Shown: positions 1-11,766 of the stretch, one piece after another | How positions within the stretch are numbered: the first letter of the stretch is position 1 | How the letters are laid out: every line of letters starts with the position of its first letter | Assembly (NCBI GenBank): GCA_964036155.1 | Contig: OZ038423.1 | Coordinates: 8,943,249-9,007,248, forward strand | Source: Diploscapter coronatus | Taxonomy: Eukaryota; Nematoda; Chromadorea; Rhabditida; Rhabditidae | Reading direction: 5' to 3' | DNA: 64,000 bases | Position numbers and translations under genes: made by a program | The notes under the pieces: generated by a model | What the model was told of the DNA's origin: nothing | The model's input: the letters and a program-made list of their open reading frames with translations, nothing else | The model's database searches: none

Positions 1-2110
1 CTCTGAATAGTATAAATAGGGGACGGTTCTTACAATAAATCGGAACAGAACAAAACGGAGTGGGCATGCACGCTTACTGTTACCTAATCTAATATTTCTA
101 ATCGTGGATCGGGATTATTCAAGTTATTGTGTCATAATTATCTGTGATAATAAATCTATATTAAAGACCCTGTCTCACTAGATTCGCCAACTAATTTTTT
201 ATTAATTTTAGTCAGCCTAGAGATGAGGATAAAGATGATTATTGATATTGTATTACTTCCTTTCCCTACATCTTACAACTGATTTGGAGAAATGACATTA
301 ATGAGAAGTAAATGGAAAATCCTAACACTCAAAATTAGAATACGATGCTTCATAGAAAAAAGCACGGAAAAAAGTGGGAAGATCAAATTCGAGAATCGAA
401 AATGTTGTGGCTACATTCTCGGGGCAAATGCCGATTGCAGAATGTAACTATGTGTCCTGCGCTATGCGCGAACGAGATGAGCTGTGTAACATCTGAATAG
501 GCAGATCGGCTGACAAGAAGGAAAAAGGTAAATGAAGAGATCCGAAAGATTCAGAGAAATGCAATGGCAATCGAATGATTATCAGTGAAATGCATAGGTC
601 GAGGATAGTGAAGAAAAAACGTTCATGAATCCATCCGAATATTGCGAGAATTTCCAAGAAAACTCGCGGAAAAGTCAGCTTTTGAATTAGATATGGTTTG
701 AAAAGAAAAATATTAGTGTTACATAAATTTCTATATCATAGTTCAAGATTAACGAAATCAATCGATATCAAGATCGTAATGACTTCTTGAATTTTGTGTG
801 AATGTTGAAAGCGACATTGTTTACTTTTGAAAGATCTACAAAAGCTGCAAAACCTGTGGGAAACTATCGAGAAACAGTAAATAATGATTCATACTGCGTG
901 AATATGCCTAAATTATGTCGAACTGAATAGTAGTCTACAATATGTGTATAACTCGTATGTTGGAAACTTATTGTAATAAAGTCATTCAAGGCGGGAAACT
1001 AGTGGAATACTCCAGATGTGAGAAATTGCACTATGGTGTTACACCAATCATATCGGCGAAAGTACATTTGCATGAAGGTTTAGATCTTCACAGGAAGCAA
1101 TACGATTCAAAAATTTCATTTTCCTTACTTGAACCAAATTGCTTTAACTTTTACTGCATATAAACAATTGATATTTCTTAACAAATTTCTGTTAATATTT
1201 CAAATTCATATCTACAATTTATTTACAGAAAATATAATTCTTACCTCATCCATGAAGAGTGGAAATAGTAAAATGTCCATAATGCCATCCATTTTTAGAC
1301 AACTTGCAGAATCTTTGCAAGTTTTAGTCGAAAAAGAATAATAAACGAAGTAAAAACAAGTAATAGGAAGAAATTACATGATATAAAATGATGCAGTGCG
1401 ATTTTATGATTCCAGGGAATAATGTGTTCTACGTATGTTGCTCGCGTGATAAATATTAACCGAGTGGCGTACTGCAGGCAGCGTTTGACTCGCTTCGAAG
1501 TATTTCAACAAGATTGATGGATGTCGAGAAAGCACCAGACCATCGATTTTCAAGCAAAGTTCACTCCTCAAACCTAATCAATCCTGACAGTTGCTAACTT
1601 CATGACAGGATACAAACGTTCATGAGAGTATATTAGAAAAATGTTTGAAGTTTTTATCCAGAGAAGGAAAAATCTTCAAATTACCTCTACTATGTAATTC
1701 TGTAGTCATTCTTTTTTTAATTTTCATACCAATTATACAAATCAGCTATGGAGATTTCAAAAATAAGATCTATTTTCAATTTCGATTTCAAAAATGATCG
1801 AAATTAGCATAGAATCAATTTCTGACAGTTTTTCACCCAAAATTCTAATCTTAATCGAAAATTAAAAACTAAAACAATACGACTGTGCCCCTATACAAGG
1901 GCTTCAAAAGTATGTATAACATGCCGAAGTAAAAATGCACTCATGGAGCGTGTAATCAAACTGAGTGCGGAGTATCAACAATAACTGTTCACAAGAAATC
2001 GATTAACTATTGTTGCTATATATTTTGAAATTCATTAATGGATTAAAATTACTATAAAACAAATATTGGATTTGGTTATAGAATTTTTAAAATAAAATTT
2101 TTTAAAGAGT
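1..2110. other. Intergenic stretch, no gene seen
   Basis: No open frame here shows a recognisable domain or a supported exon chain; the open frames near 450-660 and 940-1340 are short and look like chance. The only regulatory-looking element is a TATAAATAG sequence at about 11-19 on the plus strand, followed by only a very short ORF. Poly(A/T)-rich sequence fills the rest. Confidence 0.5.
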
Positions 2111-3594
2111 ATTTATTTCAGTTGCAATTATCCCTCATCACTTTTGGATGTCTTCGAGAGTTGTCTGTATCATATTCATTGAAATTAAATGATTATTTCA
2201 CGCTTTATTGAATCAAATTTCTATATGACATCTGAGATTATTATAACTAAGCTTTATTTTATGTTAATTTTCCGACTTCACGCCATTTATTCGTTTGTGG
2301 ATCGTATTCTTCGATTGAATTGCAGAAATTTCCATGTAAAAATCTGTGAAATCCAAGTTAGCAAATATTCCGTATAAAGATATACAAAATCTCAGCTCAC
2401 CCTCCGACTGCATACAGTTTTCCATTCACAGCAACAAGCGAATGATCGGATCTTGCATAATTCATATTTGTGATTCTAGAAATTCGATTGCCAACTGGAG
2501 CTGAGGGGTCGAAACACAGGCAGGAATTGAATTCACCATTCCAACTAAATATATAATGATACATTATTTATCATACAAAATTAACGACCTTGATCCTCCA
2601 GTTATGTAAATTTTTCCATTTAAAGATGCAACTCCGAAATAGCCCCGTTCTTCTGGAATCTCTCCAATTTCAACCCATTCCCGTTCATCGTCTGATAATA
2701 GAAATATCTTTCTACTTCTATAACCATCAATAACTGAATATCCATAATTACAATAATGAATATGCTATTATGTGACCGTATAAATTTTCATCGCATGTTA
2801 TTGTTTGAGCATATGTAATTGGAAAAAGAAAAGCAGGTCCTGTTTCCCACTTTCCATCTGTTAAAACCTGAATAAATTATTTTTATCGACTTCCATTCGA
2901 TCTTCTTACATCAACTCGATTTGTATCGTTCTTTGTCCCAGGAATGCATCCACCCAAACAATACAATTTGTCTTTGAAATAAGCCACAGATGCACATCCA
3001 CGCCATTCAGGAGGATCTGGCCCTGTAAAGAATATAATAAAACTAAACCAATCTATTGGCTTTTGTAATGCTACCTCTAGTGATTTGTCGAGTATTCAGG
3101 TCAAAGATTTCAAAGAGCTCTTTTTTGCTGTCCAATGCAAAAATCTAAAATTATAAAATTAACAATGCCAAATAAACTAATCTACCTTATCTTTTGTAGT
3201 TGCTACTTCATATGACCATAAATCACTGGTAAATTTCGCAATCTGCTCAACAGAATTAGTATGCGAATCGAACAGACAAATTCTTCCTTCTTTAACATCG
3301 TCGTTTTCATAATACACTAAATACTAAAATTAGTTGTCGCTCATACAAGAAATATTTTCCTACGATGGAATAAAGTTTTCCTCTCGAGCGCTTTCGGCGA
3401 TATTTCTTGATTATTTGCATTATTCGCTTGTTAGTCCAAGCCAATTGTCCCAGGTCTTTGAATTCGGGATATTCGCAGATCAACAATATAATTTCGACTG
3501 GCAAATTGGCTAGCATCTTTGTTAACAGACCTAAACAATCACCAGTGTTATTTCAAAATGGAACTAGTAGAAGAGTATTGATTGAATGAGAAAA
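2111..3594 (-). repeat. Duplicated block, copy 1 (F-box/kelch gene plus 3' flank)
   Basis: This block is homologous to 11767-13236 in the same orientation. Similarity begins in the 3' flank (a TTTATTTCAGTTRCAATTATCC-like start) and ends just upstream of the start codon at a shared GAGTATTGATTGAATGAGAAA. Divergence is uneven: the flanks and end exons differ often, while 2828-3020 is identical to 12480-12672. About 9.65 kb separates the two copies. Confidence 0.9.
2259..3516 (-). CDS. F-box/kelch-repeat-like protein, copy 1
   Basis: Probable substrate adaptor of a cullin-RING ubiquitin ligase, inferred from architecture only. The N-terminus (MLANLPVEIILLICEYPEF) has the LP-x-EI...I pattern that opens F-box domains. 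Downstream exons give kelch-type segments with a hydrophobic run ending in GG, such as LYCLGG, KIYITGG and KLYAVGG, and a last blade SIEEYDPQTNKW. I join eight exons, the first at 3364-3516, with short introns such as 3324-3363, for about 310 residues. The TAA stop at 2259-2261 is directly followed on the minus strand by an AATAAA signal (2253-2258). In exon 1 the frame reads KKYRRKRSRGKLYSI because one base present in copy 2 is missing; use of the first acceptor (ATTTTAG) keeps the frame open into YLVYYEND. It could be functional or a decaying paralogue. Confidence 0.75.
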
Positions 3595-5012
3595 TCTGAA
3601 ATCAATGATTAAGTGAATGTGCACCCTATTTAAATAGCATATCAAGCTGAGATTTCGTGTCGGAAATATACAAATTGAAGCTAAAAATAAGTGAGGAAGA
3701 AAAAGAAAAATGATCATTCATGGAAGACGAGAATTGGGAACTGAACGAATACGATAAAGAATTTAACAAGTGGATATTTGGGTCACTTACTCGTTATTTT
3801 CTGTATCTTTTCATGCACTATTTCTCTCTTCATTGATTATGCATAGAGGCCGTCTCCCTTTCGAGGGAGAGAAAAAACGCATGAAATTTTCCATCGTTTC
3901 AGTTATCGTTAATTAGTTGATAGTTTCATGAAACCAAGACACCAACGAGGGTAATAAAATATGTCCGAAATGATGACGTCGTTGGTTTTTCGAAAAAGGC
4001 CTTCTGAAGGCATGAACGACGTCGGAACTCTGGTAGCATAAGTTCTGATAGGATGGATCGTTTTTGAAAATCTAAAAAGTTTTGAGTTCGTCACGATCTC
4101 GGTCATCACATTGATATCAACTTTACCCAATTCAACCTGTTATGGAAAACCATTTGGCCTCTCTATTCCCAGATGAGGTGAGTTTATGTTTGATAATGAT
4201 GAAATTCCAAAGAGAATCGCTTAGGATGAAAAATGGCTTGACAAAATGATCGCACATAACTCGACTGAAAGAATGAGCTCAGAGAATGTCAAGGCTACTG
4301 CGAGGAGGAGGATGGGATCTTAAACACTTTATAACCTCGATTATCACCATGATAAAATATTTTATTATGTCATTTTTCGTTTGTAATGACGATAAAACGC
4401 ATTTGGATCCCACCTCGGGTTTTGAAAAGAAACAATTTGTAAAAGTTGATTTCTTTTACAATCGGTATGCTGATAATGTGATAGTCTTGCAAATGTTCCG
4501 AATCTCAATCAAACTATCATATTCTTGCATGACAATTTTTATATTTGTTTTTCCTTTATTTTTCAAAACAATTCTTTCCAGATATGTATAGGAAATACCG
4601 CTCAATACGTAAAACTTTCAAATTATTTTATGAATAAAGATATTATTATTATTTTAACATAATATTTTGTGGGTTCTTTATTTCTATGATATAGGTAAAA
4701 TCAATCAGCATTCACAATCTTTCGTTATCATTTCTAAATAAGAAAAACATTCAAAGTTGTCACTTGATACAGATAAGAAAGTATTGATCAGAAAACGTTT
4801 GACTTATTTCGAATATAATTGGAACATTCTTCCTTTTGCTCAGGATTGAGAGATATTAATTCTTGCAATTATTACATTACTATTTATTCGATTACAACTT
4901 TTATACATATCTTTTAGACAAATGTTCAAATTCATGTTTCGATAAAGTTCTACAAAATCATCCAGTCATTTCGATTATGGTCTAAATCTCGGCGTATTCA
5001 ACAACCTTATTG
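3595..5012. other. Intergenic region before the Hsp70 gene
   Basis: No supported gene. It contains one member of a short dispersed repeat (about 4044-4118), listed separately, and an AT-rich stretch with an ATT microsatellite at about 4642-4656. An open frame at 4286-4591 has no domain and probably arises by chance. Confidence 0.45.
4044..4118 (+). repeat. Short dispersed repeat, copy A
   Basis: The core GATAGGATGGATCGTTTTTG and the following AAAATCTAAAAAG, then a GAGTTCGTCACGATCTCGG-like part, recur elsewhere. Copy B is direct at about 11168-11205 and has only the first half. Copy C is inverted at about 14810-14885 and has both halves, more diverged. No terminal repeats were made out. Confidence 0.5.
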
Positions 5013-7550
5013 ATGCCGGAGCCGATTGGAATCGATTTGGGGACAACATTTTCCTGCGTCGCTACAATAGGGCCTGATGGAAAACCAGAAGCCATTACCA
5101 ATTTTGAGGGTCAATTTTAGTATATGAAATAATCAATTAAACAAGTTCGATTATTAGGTTACAATACAACCCCATCTGTAGTCGCATATTCAGAAAGTGA
5201 AGTTCTAGTCGGCAAATTGGCAGTCAGATCATTAACCCCACCTGAAAATGTTATATATGGTTAATATGAACAAGGTATAATTGAAATCGATTTAAACAGC
5301 CAAATCTTAGATTCCAAGCGCTTCATCGGTCGACAATTCAACGATGAATCTGTACAAGGTGATATGCAATCATGGCCATTTAAAGTCGTCGATATTCAAG
5401 TTAGAAATAATTCGAAATTTCTAGCGGGTCTTAATATTTCTAGGGGAAACCGCTTGTAAAATTAGCACATAAAGGCACAAAAAAAGAACTGTCAGCTGAA
5501 GAAATTTCTGCAGAAGTTCTGAAGACGATGAAAATGATTGCAGAGGTAAATTGTATTAAATACGTGTTTTTGTATGAACGCCATAACTCATAATCATTTA
5601 TTTCAGCAATATCTTAGCGAAGAGATGACTAAAGCAGTCATAACAATCCCTGCTAACTTCGATCAACGTCAGCGTCACGCAACGGTGGAAGCGGCAAAAC
5701 TGGCCGGAATTGAAGTGATTCGGCTGATCAATGAGCCTACCGCTGCTGCTATTGCTTATGGGGTCCACAATGAAGGGATGAAAAACGTCCTCGTTTACGA
5801 TTTTGGGGGCGGTTAGTTTACCAATCAGTTTTCAAATTTTAAACTAAAACGAATACAATTACTTTGTATCCTTCGTATGAAATCCAGTAGTTACAGTAAT
5901 GAAGTTCCTAATTTTGATTTACAAATTCGACAACTATTGCATCATTCAAGTATTAACTGTTCAGGTACCTTCGATGTTTCAATTGTCAGATGCGAAGGAA
6001 CCAATAAAATAGAAGTTTTGTCAACAGCAGGACATAAACATTTGGGTATATATTTTATATATAAAAGGGATACTTAACAGGCATTATCAATTTAGGCGGT
6101 CAAGATATCGACAAAATCATTATGGAATATGTTCTAGATAATTTTCATGAATTTCCCAAAAATAATACCAAAATGATGAAACGTCTGCTCGAAGCGTGTA
6201 CTGAGGCAAAGATTACGCTGTCTTCTTATGAAACGACAACTATACATGTACACATTCTAATCAAGTTCCATTAAAACAATAAATTTCAATTTAGATAGAC
6301 CATGCCGCTTCGGATGAAGGCTGGGGGGAACTAGAATTGAACCGTGATAAATTCAACGAATTATGTGGGAAAGTTTTTCTAGGCACACTTGATATAGTCA
6401 ATGAAGCATTAAACCAGGCTAATTTGAAAGAAAAGGACATTGATAGAGTGGTAAAGTATAATAATATCGTCAATTGTAAGTTGATTTATCAATTCTTAGA
6501 TATTAGCAGGTGGCTCAACGCGCATAGTAATGGTTAAGAACTTGCTCAAGGAAAAGTTTGGTGAAAGAAAGATTTGGTATTTCTTCACTAAAAATAATTT
6601 TGTAAATTACGATTTTAAATTAATTAAAGGAATCGTCATAATCCTGAAGAAGTTGTGGCGAAAGGAGCAGCTCTCGTTGCAAATTCATTTTTGAACGCTT
6701 CATCCAACGATAACATTCAATTGCTATTCAATGACATCGTTCCGTTATCGATAGGGCAAAGAACTAGTGGAGACTTAATGAAATTTTCAATCAAAAAAGG
6801 GACAAAATATCCATGCAAAGTGCTGAATAGTTATATTTCCTCAAGAGTCCAAATTGATTTAGGCTATCCAAATGATTGAGACAAGTATAGATAACCACAA
6901 ATCAGGTAGTACCGATATCTATGAAGGAGAGCGAAAACATTGCAAATATAATTTCAAAATCGGTAATATTAAATTAAAGTTGAGAAATCAGAACAGCAGA
7001 AGAGGATACAAAATTCAGGTACTCTATTTCATTAAAAAGGATTTGAAAGTGAAGACAAAGGCGAACAAATTTAGACGATATTTGAAATAGACCAAAATGG
7101 TCTCCTTCATGTAACTCAGATAGAAGTCGAAAATGGAAATAGTGCATCGATTGCTATTCAATATGACGGATGTCCACATAAAGATGTTTGGATCAAAATA
7201 TTAGCTTAGTTTATCATTGATATTATATAATTTAGGCGAATATCGAAGATATTGTTGCAGAAGCAAAGAAAAATAAAGAAGAGGATGATGAGTTTGAAAC
7301 ATTAGTTAAAACACAAATAGAGTTTGAAGATCAAGTATACAATACTAAACATGCCATTCAGGACGATAGCTCAGTATGAAAATTCAATGAAATTCATCTA
7401 AAACTTATATAATTTAAGATAAGTGATGATAGAAAATTAGACGCGATGGAAATTGTGGATAAATTTATCAAATGGTCTAATGGCCTACCTGGACCAATTG
7501 AAATCTATAAATCAAAAATCAAGGAATTCTCTCAAGAAATTAAAGAGTGA
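5013..7550 (+). CDS. Divergent cytosolic-type Hsp70 chaperone
   Basis: ATP-dependent chaperone of the Hsp70 family, about 595 residues over 14 exons. The start [17 protein letters not shown] has no signal peptide and carries the phosphate-1 motif. Later exons give [11 protein letters not shown], the phosphate-2 motif as YDFGGGTFDVS (family: DLGGGTFDVS), the adenosine motif as ILAGGSTRI, then a weakly conserved substrate-binding half ([27 protein letters not shown]). Introns are about 40-65 nt. The frame stays open only if 43-nt and roughly 50-nt introns are removed near 6819-6861 and 7182-7231; an unspliced reading would suggest a frameshift and a stop. The lid region is short and acidic, and the C-terminus (SQEIKE) lacks EEVD or KDEL, so co-chaperone TPR docking and ER retention are unlikely. 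Several positions differ from canonical Hsp70. It lies between the two F-box/kelch copies. Probably an intact diverged paralogue rather than the main heat-shock gene. Confidence 0.85.
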
Positions 7551-9550
7551 ATTGGATAAAATAACGAAAATATTATATTTTAATGCATAGATTTAGATAT
7601 TATCAAAATGTAAACGAACATATGTCATTGCATAAGTTAACGCGTGAATTTCAACAAAAGAAGTTGAAGAAATGAAATGCTTCTACCTAAGAATCTAAGA
7701 AACGAAATCTATCCATTATTTTAATTGTTATACTTTTATCGTATTTCCTTTTAATTTAAATTAATAAATTATAATTTATTAATCTATGTAGTTACTTACT
7801 ATGCCCAAATAAAAAAATAACGATGTTTGATTGTTCTCAACATATTCATATGTCGAGCAAATTTTACAATATGACACGTTCTTCGTAAGAATCGAGTATG
7901 GGGTGGTACCCAAGAAGTTGACCCTCAATATTCGAGCTGATTTTTTGTTCCTGGGGGTTTTCGACTACGCTGATTACGAATATGACGGTTAAAACCTGAT
8001 CCGACCACTTGTTCTGCATGTTCCGGAAGGTCCGCATCCAGTCATTTCGGAAAATTCTATTTTCGTTATTCGGCATGGGAAAAATTTAAGTTTGGTATCA
8101 AAATGCTCACAGAGACCAACTGAACACGATTCTGAAAAGATCTCATCGAAGTGAGACCGAATAAGGAAGTTATGATGAGCATAGTGAAACATGGAAAATA
8201 TCATATCGATTTTTCGCTTCTTTTAATTTTTAATTCTTTAAAAACCCCAGGTTCCGTGAGTTATTTATACCGGGAAGTAGCCCAGGTCTTCTAGTTTCTG
8301 AAACACTTGACCGTTTTCCTATAGACTGCCCGCTAGCGGAGAAGTGTCACTTCTTCGAAGAGTTGTCATGACTCACTTTTGCCTAACTTGACTTAAAAAA
8401 TTCATAACTTCCATAATTCTAAACCAAATTCGGTAATTCTTTTTTTATTGAACAGAATTTGATCCCTAGATTATTAGGCAATAAAATAAGAATTTTTTCG
8501 AATACCAATTTCTGCAGAAATGCACACTTTTCGCGTCTTGATTGCGTACTTTTCAACCTGTCCTGGGTTTACGCGTAAATGACGTTGGAAAAATTCGTCC
8601 TTCCAGTATGTTGTGTAGAATGACATAGTGAACAAATTTGTTCCAGAACTGACCTTGAATTCGTTATTGTATAAGCTCCAGAATTTTTCGAAGTTCAACG
8701 ATCAATTATTGCAAAGTGCCTTTAGGGCAGTAAATTTCAAAAATTCATAGCTTCCTATATTTCACACCAAATTTCGATTATGAATTTATATTTGCATCAA
8801 GTTCAAATTTTCTATGTTGTTTCACGTAATTGAATTAATTCCTACTTTGGCAAAAATGATGTCTAGCATTGGTGTCCAATCGAGCAAATTAGGACAATTA
8901 TAAGCTAATCTAAAATCCAAATAAGTTCAGTGAGGAAAAATAGATATAACCTTCGAAATATTGTCAGAATGCATGCTTCAATGCGCATATCTTTATCAGG
9001 AACCTCGTACCAATGATAGGCTTCTTCGAAATATAGCTTAAATCCTAGACGTAGACGATTAAGTTTCCGACTAACATTTCAGGGGCGCCTTGAGTTTCAT
9101 GAACATCGTAATTCATATTCATCGGCAAAATAAGCTAAGGACTTGCCATGCTTGTGCCCTTGAATCATCTCAAATGCACACTAGTGGACGCATCTTGAAA
9201 ATTACAAATTGAAAGTACTTTATCATGTTCGTTAACGAAGGAAGGCAAAAGCGAGATATGGTCCGGAATGTTACAGATATATTTAGAGGGCGTAAGTGGG
9301 TTTTGAAACATGAAGTATGAATGATGAAAATTCGTCCATAAGAAAGCCCACTTTTGGGGGCAGGACCTAACTTCCCGATTTTTGTGAATAGGGTCCATAG
9401 GGGTATACAGCCATATTACTCGTTTTGGGTTTCGAGGACTTTTTAACCTGTGCCAAAGCGCCCCTATTTTTTTTACATTCTTATGCGGAATGTCTCTTAA
9501 TTGGTTGAACAATAGTCTGCTCAATTTCGAATGTCGTAGAGGATGTAATA
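7551..9550. other. Intergenic region, nothing recognisable
   Basis: Two kb between the Hsp70 stop and the 3' end of the His-rich gene. Open frames on the minus strand near 7864-8204, 8474-8698 and 9165-9524 have no recognisable domain, no consistent splice chain and no signal peptide. AATAAA-type signals near 7760-7770 could end the Hsp70 transcript. Confidence 0.4.
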
Positions 9551-9555
9551 AATTA

Positions 9556-9561
9556 TTTATT
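9556..9561 (-). terminator. Polyadenylation signal of the His/Gly/Tyr-rich gene
   Basis: AATAAA on the minus strand, about 32 nt past the stop codon at 9593-9595, the usual distance for a nematode 3' UTR. Confidence 0.6.
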
Positions 9562-9592
9562 TACGCAATAAATTAAAGTAATTTGATTGCAA

Positions 9593-10387
9593 TCAATAGT
9601 ATTTGTCATATTTATCATGTTTATCATGATGACCGTAATCATCGTGTTTATGCCCTCCGTGCCCATGTCCGTAATCATCATGTTTATGCCCTCCGTGTCC
9701 ATGTCCGTAATCGTCATGGCCATGCCCTCCGTGTCCATGACCGTAATCATCGTGGCCTCCCCCGTAATAGCCTTTTCCATAATAAGGCTTTGAGTAGTAG
9801 CTGTAAATGGTCAGATTTCAAACATCCCATTACATGTCGCTACAAACTCGCATCTTGATCATAGCATGTTTCCTATGGAAATCTAACCATTCACTTACCC
9901 GTAGTAACCATGTTTTTTGTAATATTTGCCTCCATGCCCATGGTAGTAGTTCTTCTGAAACACAGTCATTATATTTGAACTATAACGGTTAAATTTAACT
10001 CTGATGCTAAGATTTCGCTGCTCATCTCAAATGATATGGCATGCAATTCAACTTCGTTATTTTTCATTTCAAGAATATGCGCGCACTAATAGAGCGTGAA
10101 AAATAGATAATTAGAGCATCGAAATATTTGCAATTTGATGATTATTCATTTTGAGCCTAATGGCAATATCCATCACATGGTAGTTTAGCATCAGAGTTAA
10201 CTTTGATCCACAACTCTTGACCTTACCTTGTAATATTTCTTATGATAGTAGTCCTTCTGCAATTAGATAATTTATATAATCAATTTTGTCCTAAAACAGA
10301 TCTTACATAATAGTATCCACCAGCCTCGACGTAAAGAGCGATCATAGCGAGGAAGAAGAAAGCGGTTAGAAGAATCCATTTGTTCAT
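9593..10387 (-). CDS. Secreted His/Gly/Tyr-rich repeat protein
   Basis: Small secreted protein of about 122 residues in four exons. Exon 1 encodes a clear signal peptide (MNKWILLTAFFFLAMIALYV, then EAGG). Exons 2 and 3 are Tyr/Lys-rich (KDYYHKKYYK; KNYYHGHGGKYYKKHGYYG). Exon 4 (start near 9799) carries 3.5 tandem copies of a 12-residue unit HDDYGHGHGGH(G/K), followed by a His/Asp/Tyr tail ending YDKYY. Introns begin GTAAGA, GTAAGG and GTAAGT on the minus strand and end TGCAG, TTTCAG and TACAG. Dense His/Asp clusters suggest divalent-metal binding; Gly/Tyr richness recalls nematode cuticle, eggshell or Gly/Tyr-rich antimicrobial-type peptides. I cannot assign a named family. A TATA box and an AATAAA signal at the expected distances support a real gene. 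Confidence 0.85.
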
Positions 10388-10458
10388 TTCTAGACTTCAA
10401 AAGAAGAAGCTGGAATTGGACGATGGCCGAGTTCGTTGGTTGTCGAATTCTGGCTGAC

Positions 10459-10466
10459 CTTATATA
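10459..10466 (-). promoter_or_regulatory. TATA box of the His/Gly/Tyr-rich gene
   Basis: TATATAAG on the minus strand, 72 nt upstream of the ATG at 10387. With the usual 25-30 nt spacing, transcription would start near 10433 and give a 5' UTR of about 45 nt. A strong TATA box suits a highly expressed tissue- or stage-specific secreted product. Confidence 0.6.
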
Positions 10467-11766
10467 GCAGAGTCACATTTTCGGAAGCGTGCCTCGAGCC
10501 AAAAATAGGCTCGCTAATGTAATTTCGATTCGAGCCATCCATAAATAGGAATGTGATCGATTCCTTCTCCAGAAAATCGAAGACAGCGAAAAACAGCGAA
10601 GAATTGCCTTGAAGGTCGAGGACATCGTTGGGAAAAAGCGGTCGGGAATCAGGTTAGTGTGGCATTGGCATTGGGGCACTGAAATAAGGACATTATTGGC
10701 ATAAGGAAATGTAGGTCAGGTCACAAAACATCAAGAGCGCTCTCGGCACGAAGTGGAACACTTTTGCCACTTTCGCAGTCACGTCACATTTTGACTAGAT
10801 GCTAAAATATACATTATCAAGTTTTTCTGTTCAGATGAATGAAAAACTGTAGACAAAAAGTCTATTGTTTGATACCGAAGGAAAGTACCATTCATTTATA
10901 GAAAAAAAATTGGCTTGAAACTGATATTCTTGAATGATGAAACTTGAGATAGGTTTTCATAAAAATTATGCGATGTGAGACTAAAGTTGTGCTGAATCTG
11001 TCGCATAGTCTAGTAGTTATTCATCGTGGGACAAATACCCGGTTTCCTTCTTGTCTAATGTATATAATGTCTAATTAGGACAATTGGCGCGAACGCAGTG
11101 CAACTTTTTCTGTCGGAAAAATTTGGGAAGATCGCTGCAGGAACGAATTGTCATATAAAAACGGTCATAACCTTCGATAGGATGGACCGTTTTTGAAAAT
11201 CACTTGGACTCTACCTATAAAATGCAAATAGCAATTATCTCATGCAATTTCAAGAAAATTTCTTCATTTTTCTACAAATATTTTTGACAATCGCATATAG
11301 ATTTTACATCGATTTGAAAATAATTGAGTTCAAAATAGTTTTGAATGGCAGTGAAGGGAAATGAGCGATCGATTTCTGGTAGATTTGAATTGAAAATAGT
11401 ATGAAGTTTGTAGAGAATGATGATAAAACTCGAATACCCATGATATGACAATTCTTAGAGATAACTCTAGCATTGAAATTAGGTAGATTTATATACTTTA
11501 TCGTGAAATATGATAAATTTCACCATTCTTTATTCAAAAACCCTGGAATTGGAATTTGCTTTACAAACCTTGAGAGCGATGAGTCAATTTATCCGGTCGA
11601 TCGATGACCTTAGAGTGCCAAAATTTTATTTCAAACCAGAGCTGTCAGCAGTTAAAAAAATCGAATTTTAATTGAGCTGTGAAGAATTTTCGCGATCAAA
11701 CTTTAACTGAACTTCGAACTACCTGGAAGTTCAGTTCAATTCGGACAGCCCTGATTTAAAAAAAAA
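10467..11766. other. Intergenic region upstream of the His-rich gene
   Basis: No gene recognised. It contains the half-copy B of the dispersed repeat (about 11168-11205: TTCGATAGGATGGACCGTTT then TTGAAAATC). The first 200 bases hold the upstream promoter of the His-rich gene. An open frame at 10473-10679 (minus) lies in that promoter and is not supported. Confidence 0.4.
11168..11205 (+). repeat. Short dispersed repeat, copy B (half copy)
   Basis: Matches the first half of copy A (4044-4118) in the same orientation: GATAGGATGGACCGTTTTTG followed by AAAATC. The second half is not present. Confidence 0.5.

Noticed and set aside
6819..6890. Apparent frameshift/stop in the Hsp70 gene
   Set aside because: Removing a 43-nt GTGCTG...TTTAG intron keeps the frame ([14 protein letters not shown]), so no frameshift is needed.
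7182..7231. In-frame TAG in the Hsp70 gene
   Set aside because: The stop lies within a roughly 50-nt intron (GTTTGG...TTTAG); the exons join as CPHKD|ANIEDIV.
9583..9858. Plus-strand frames with repeats of NHHVYALRVHVR / MSVIIMFMPSVS
   Set aside because: They are the antisense shadow of the His/Gly/Tyr-rich tandem repeat on the minus strand, which has a signal peptide, TATA box and poly(A) signal.
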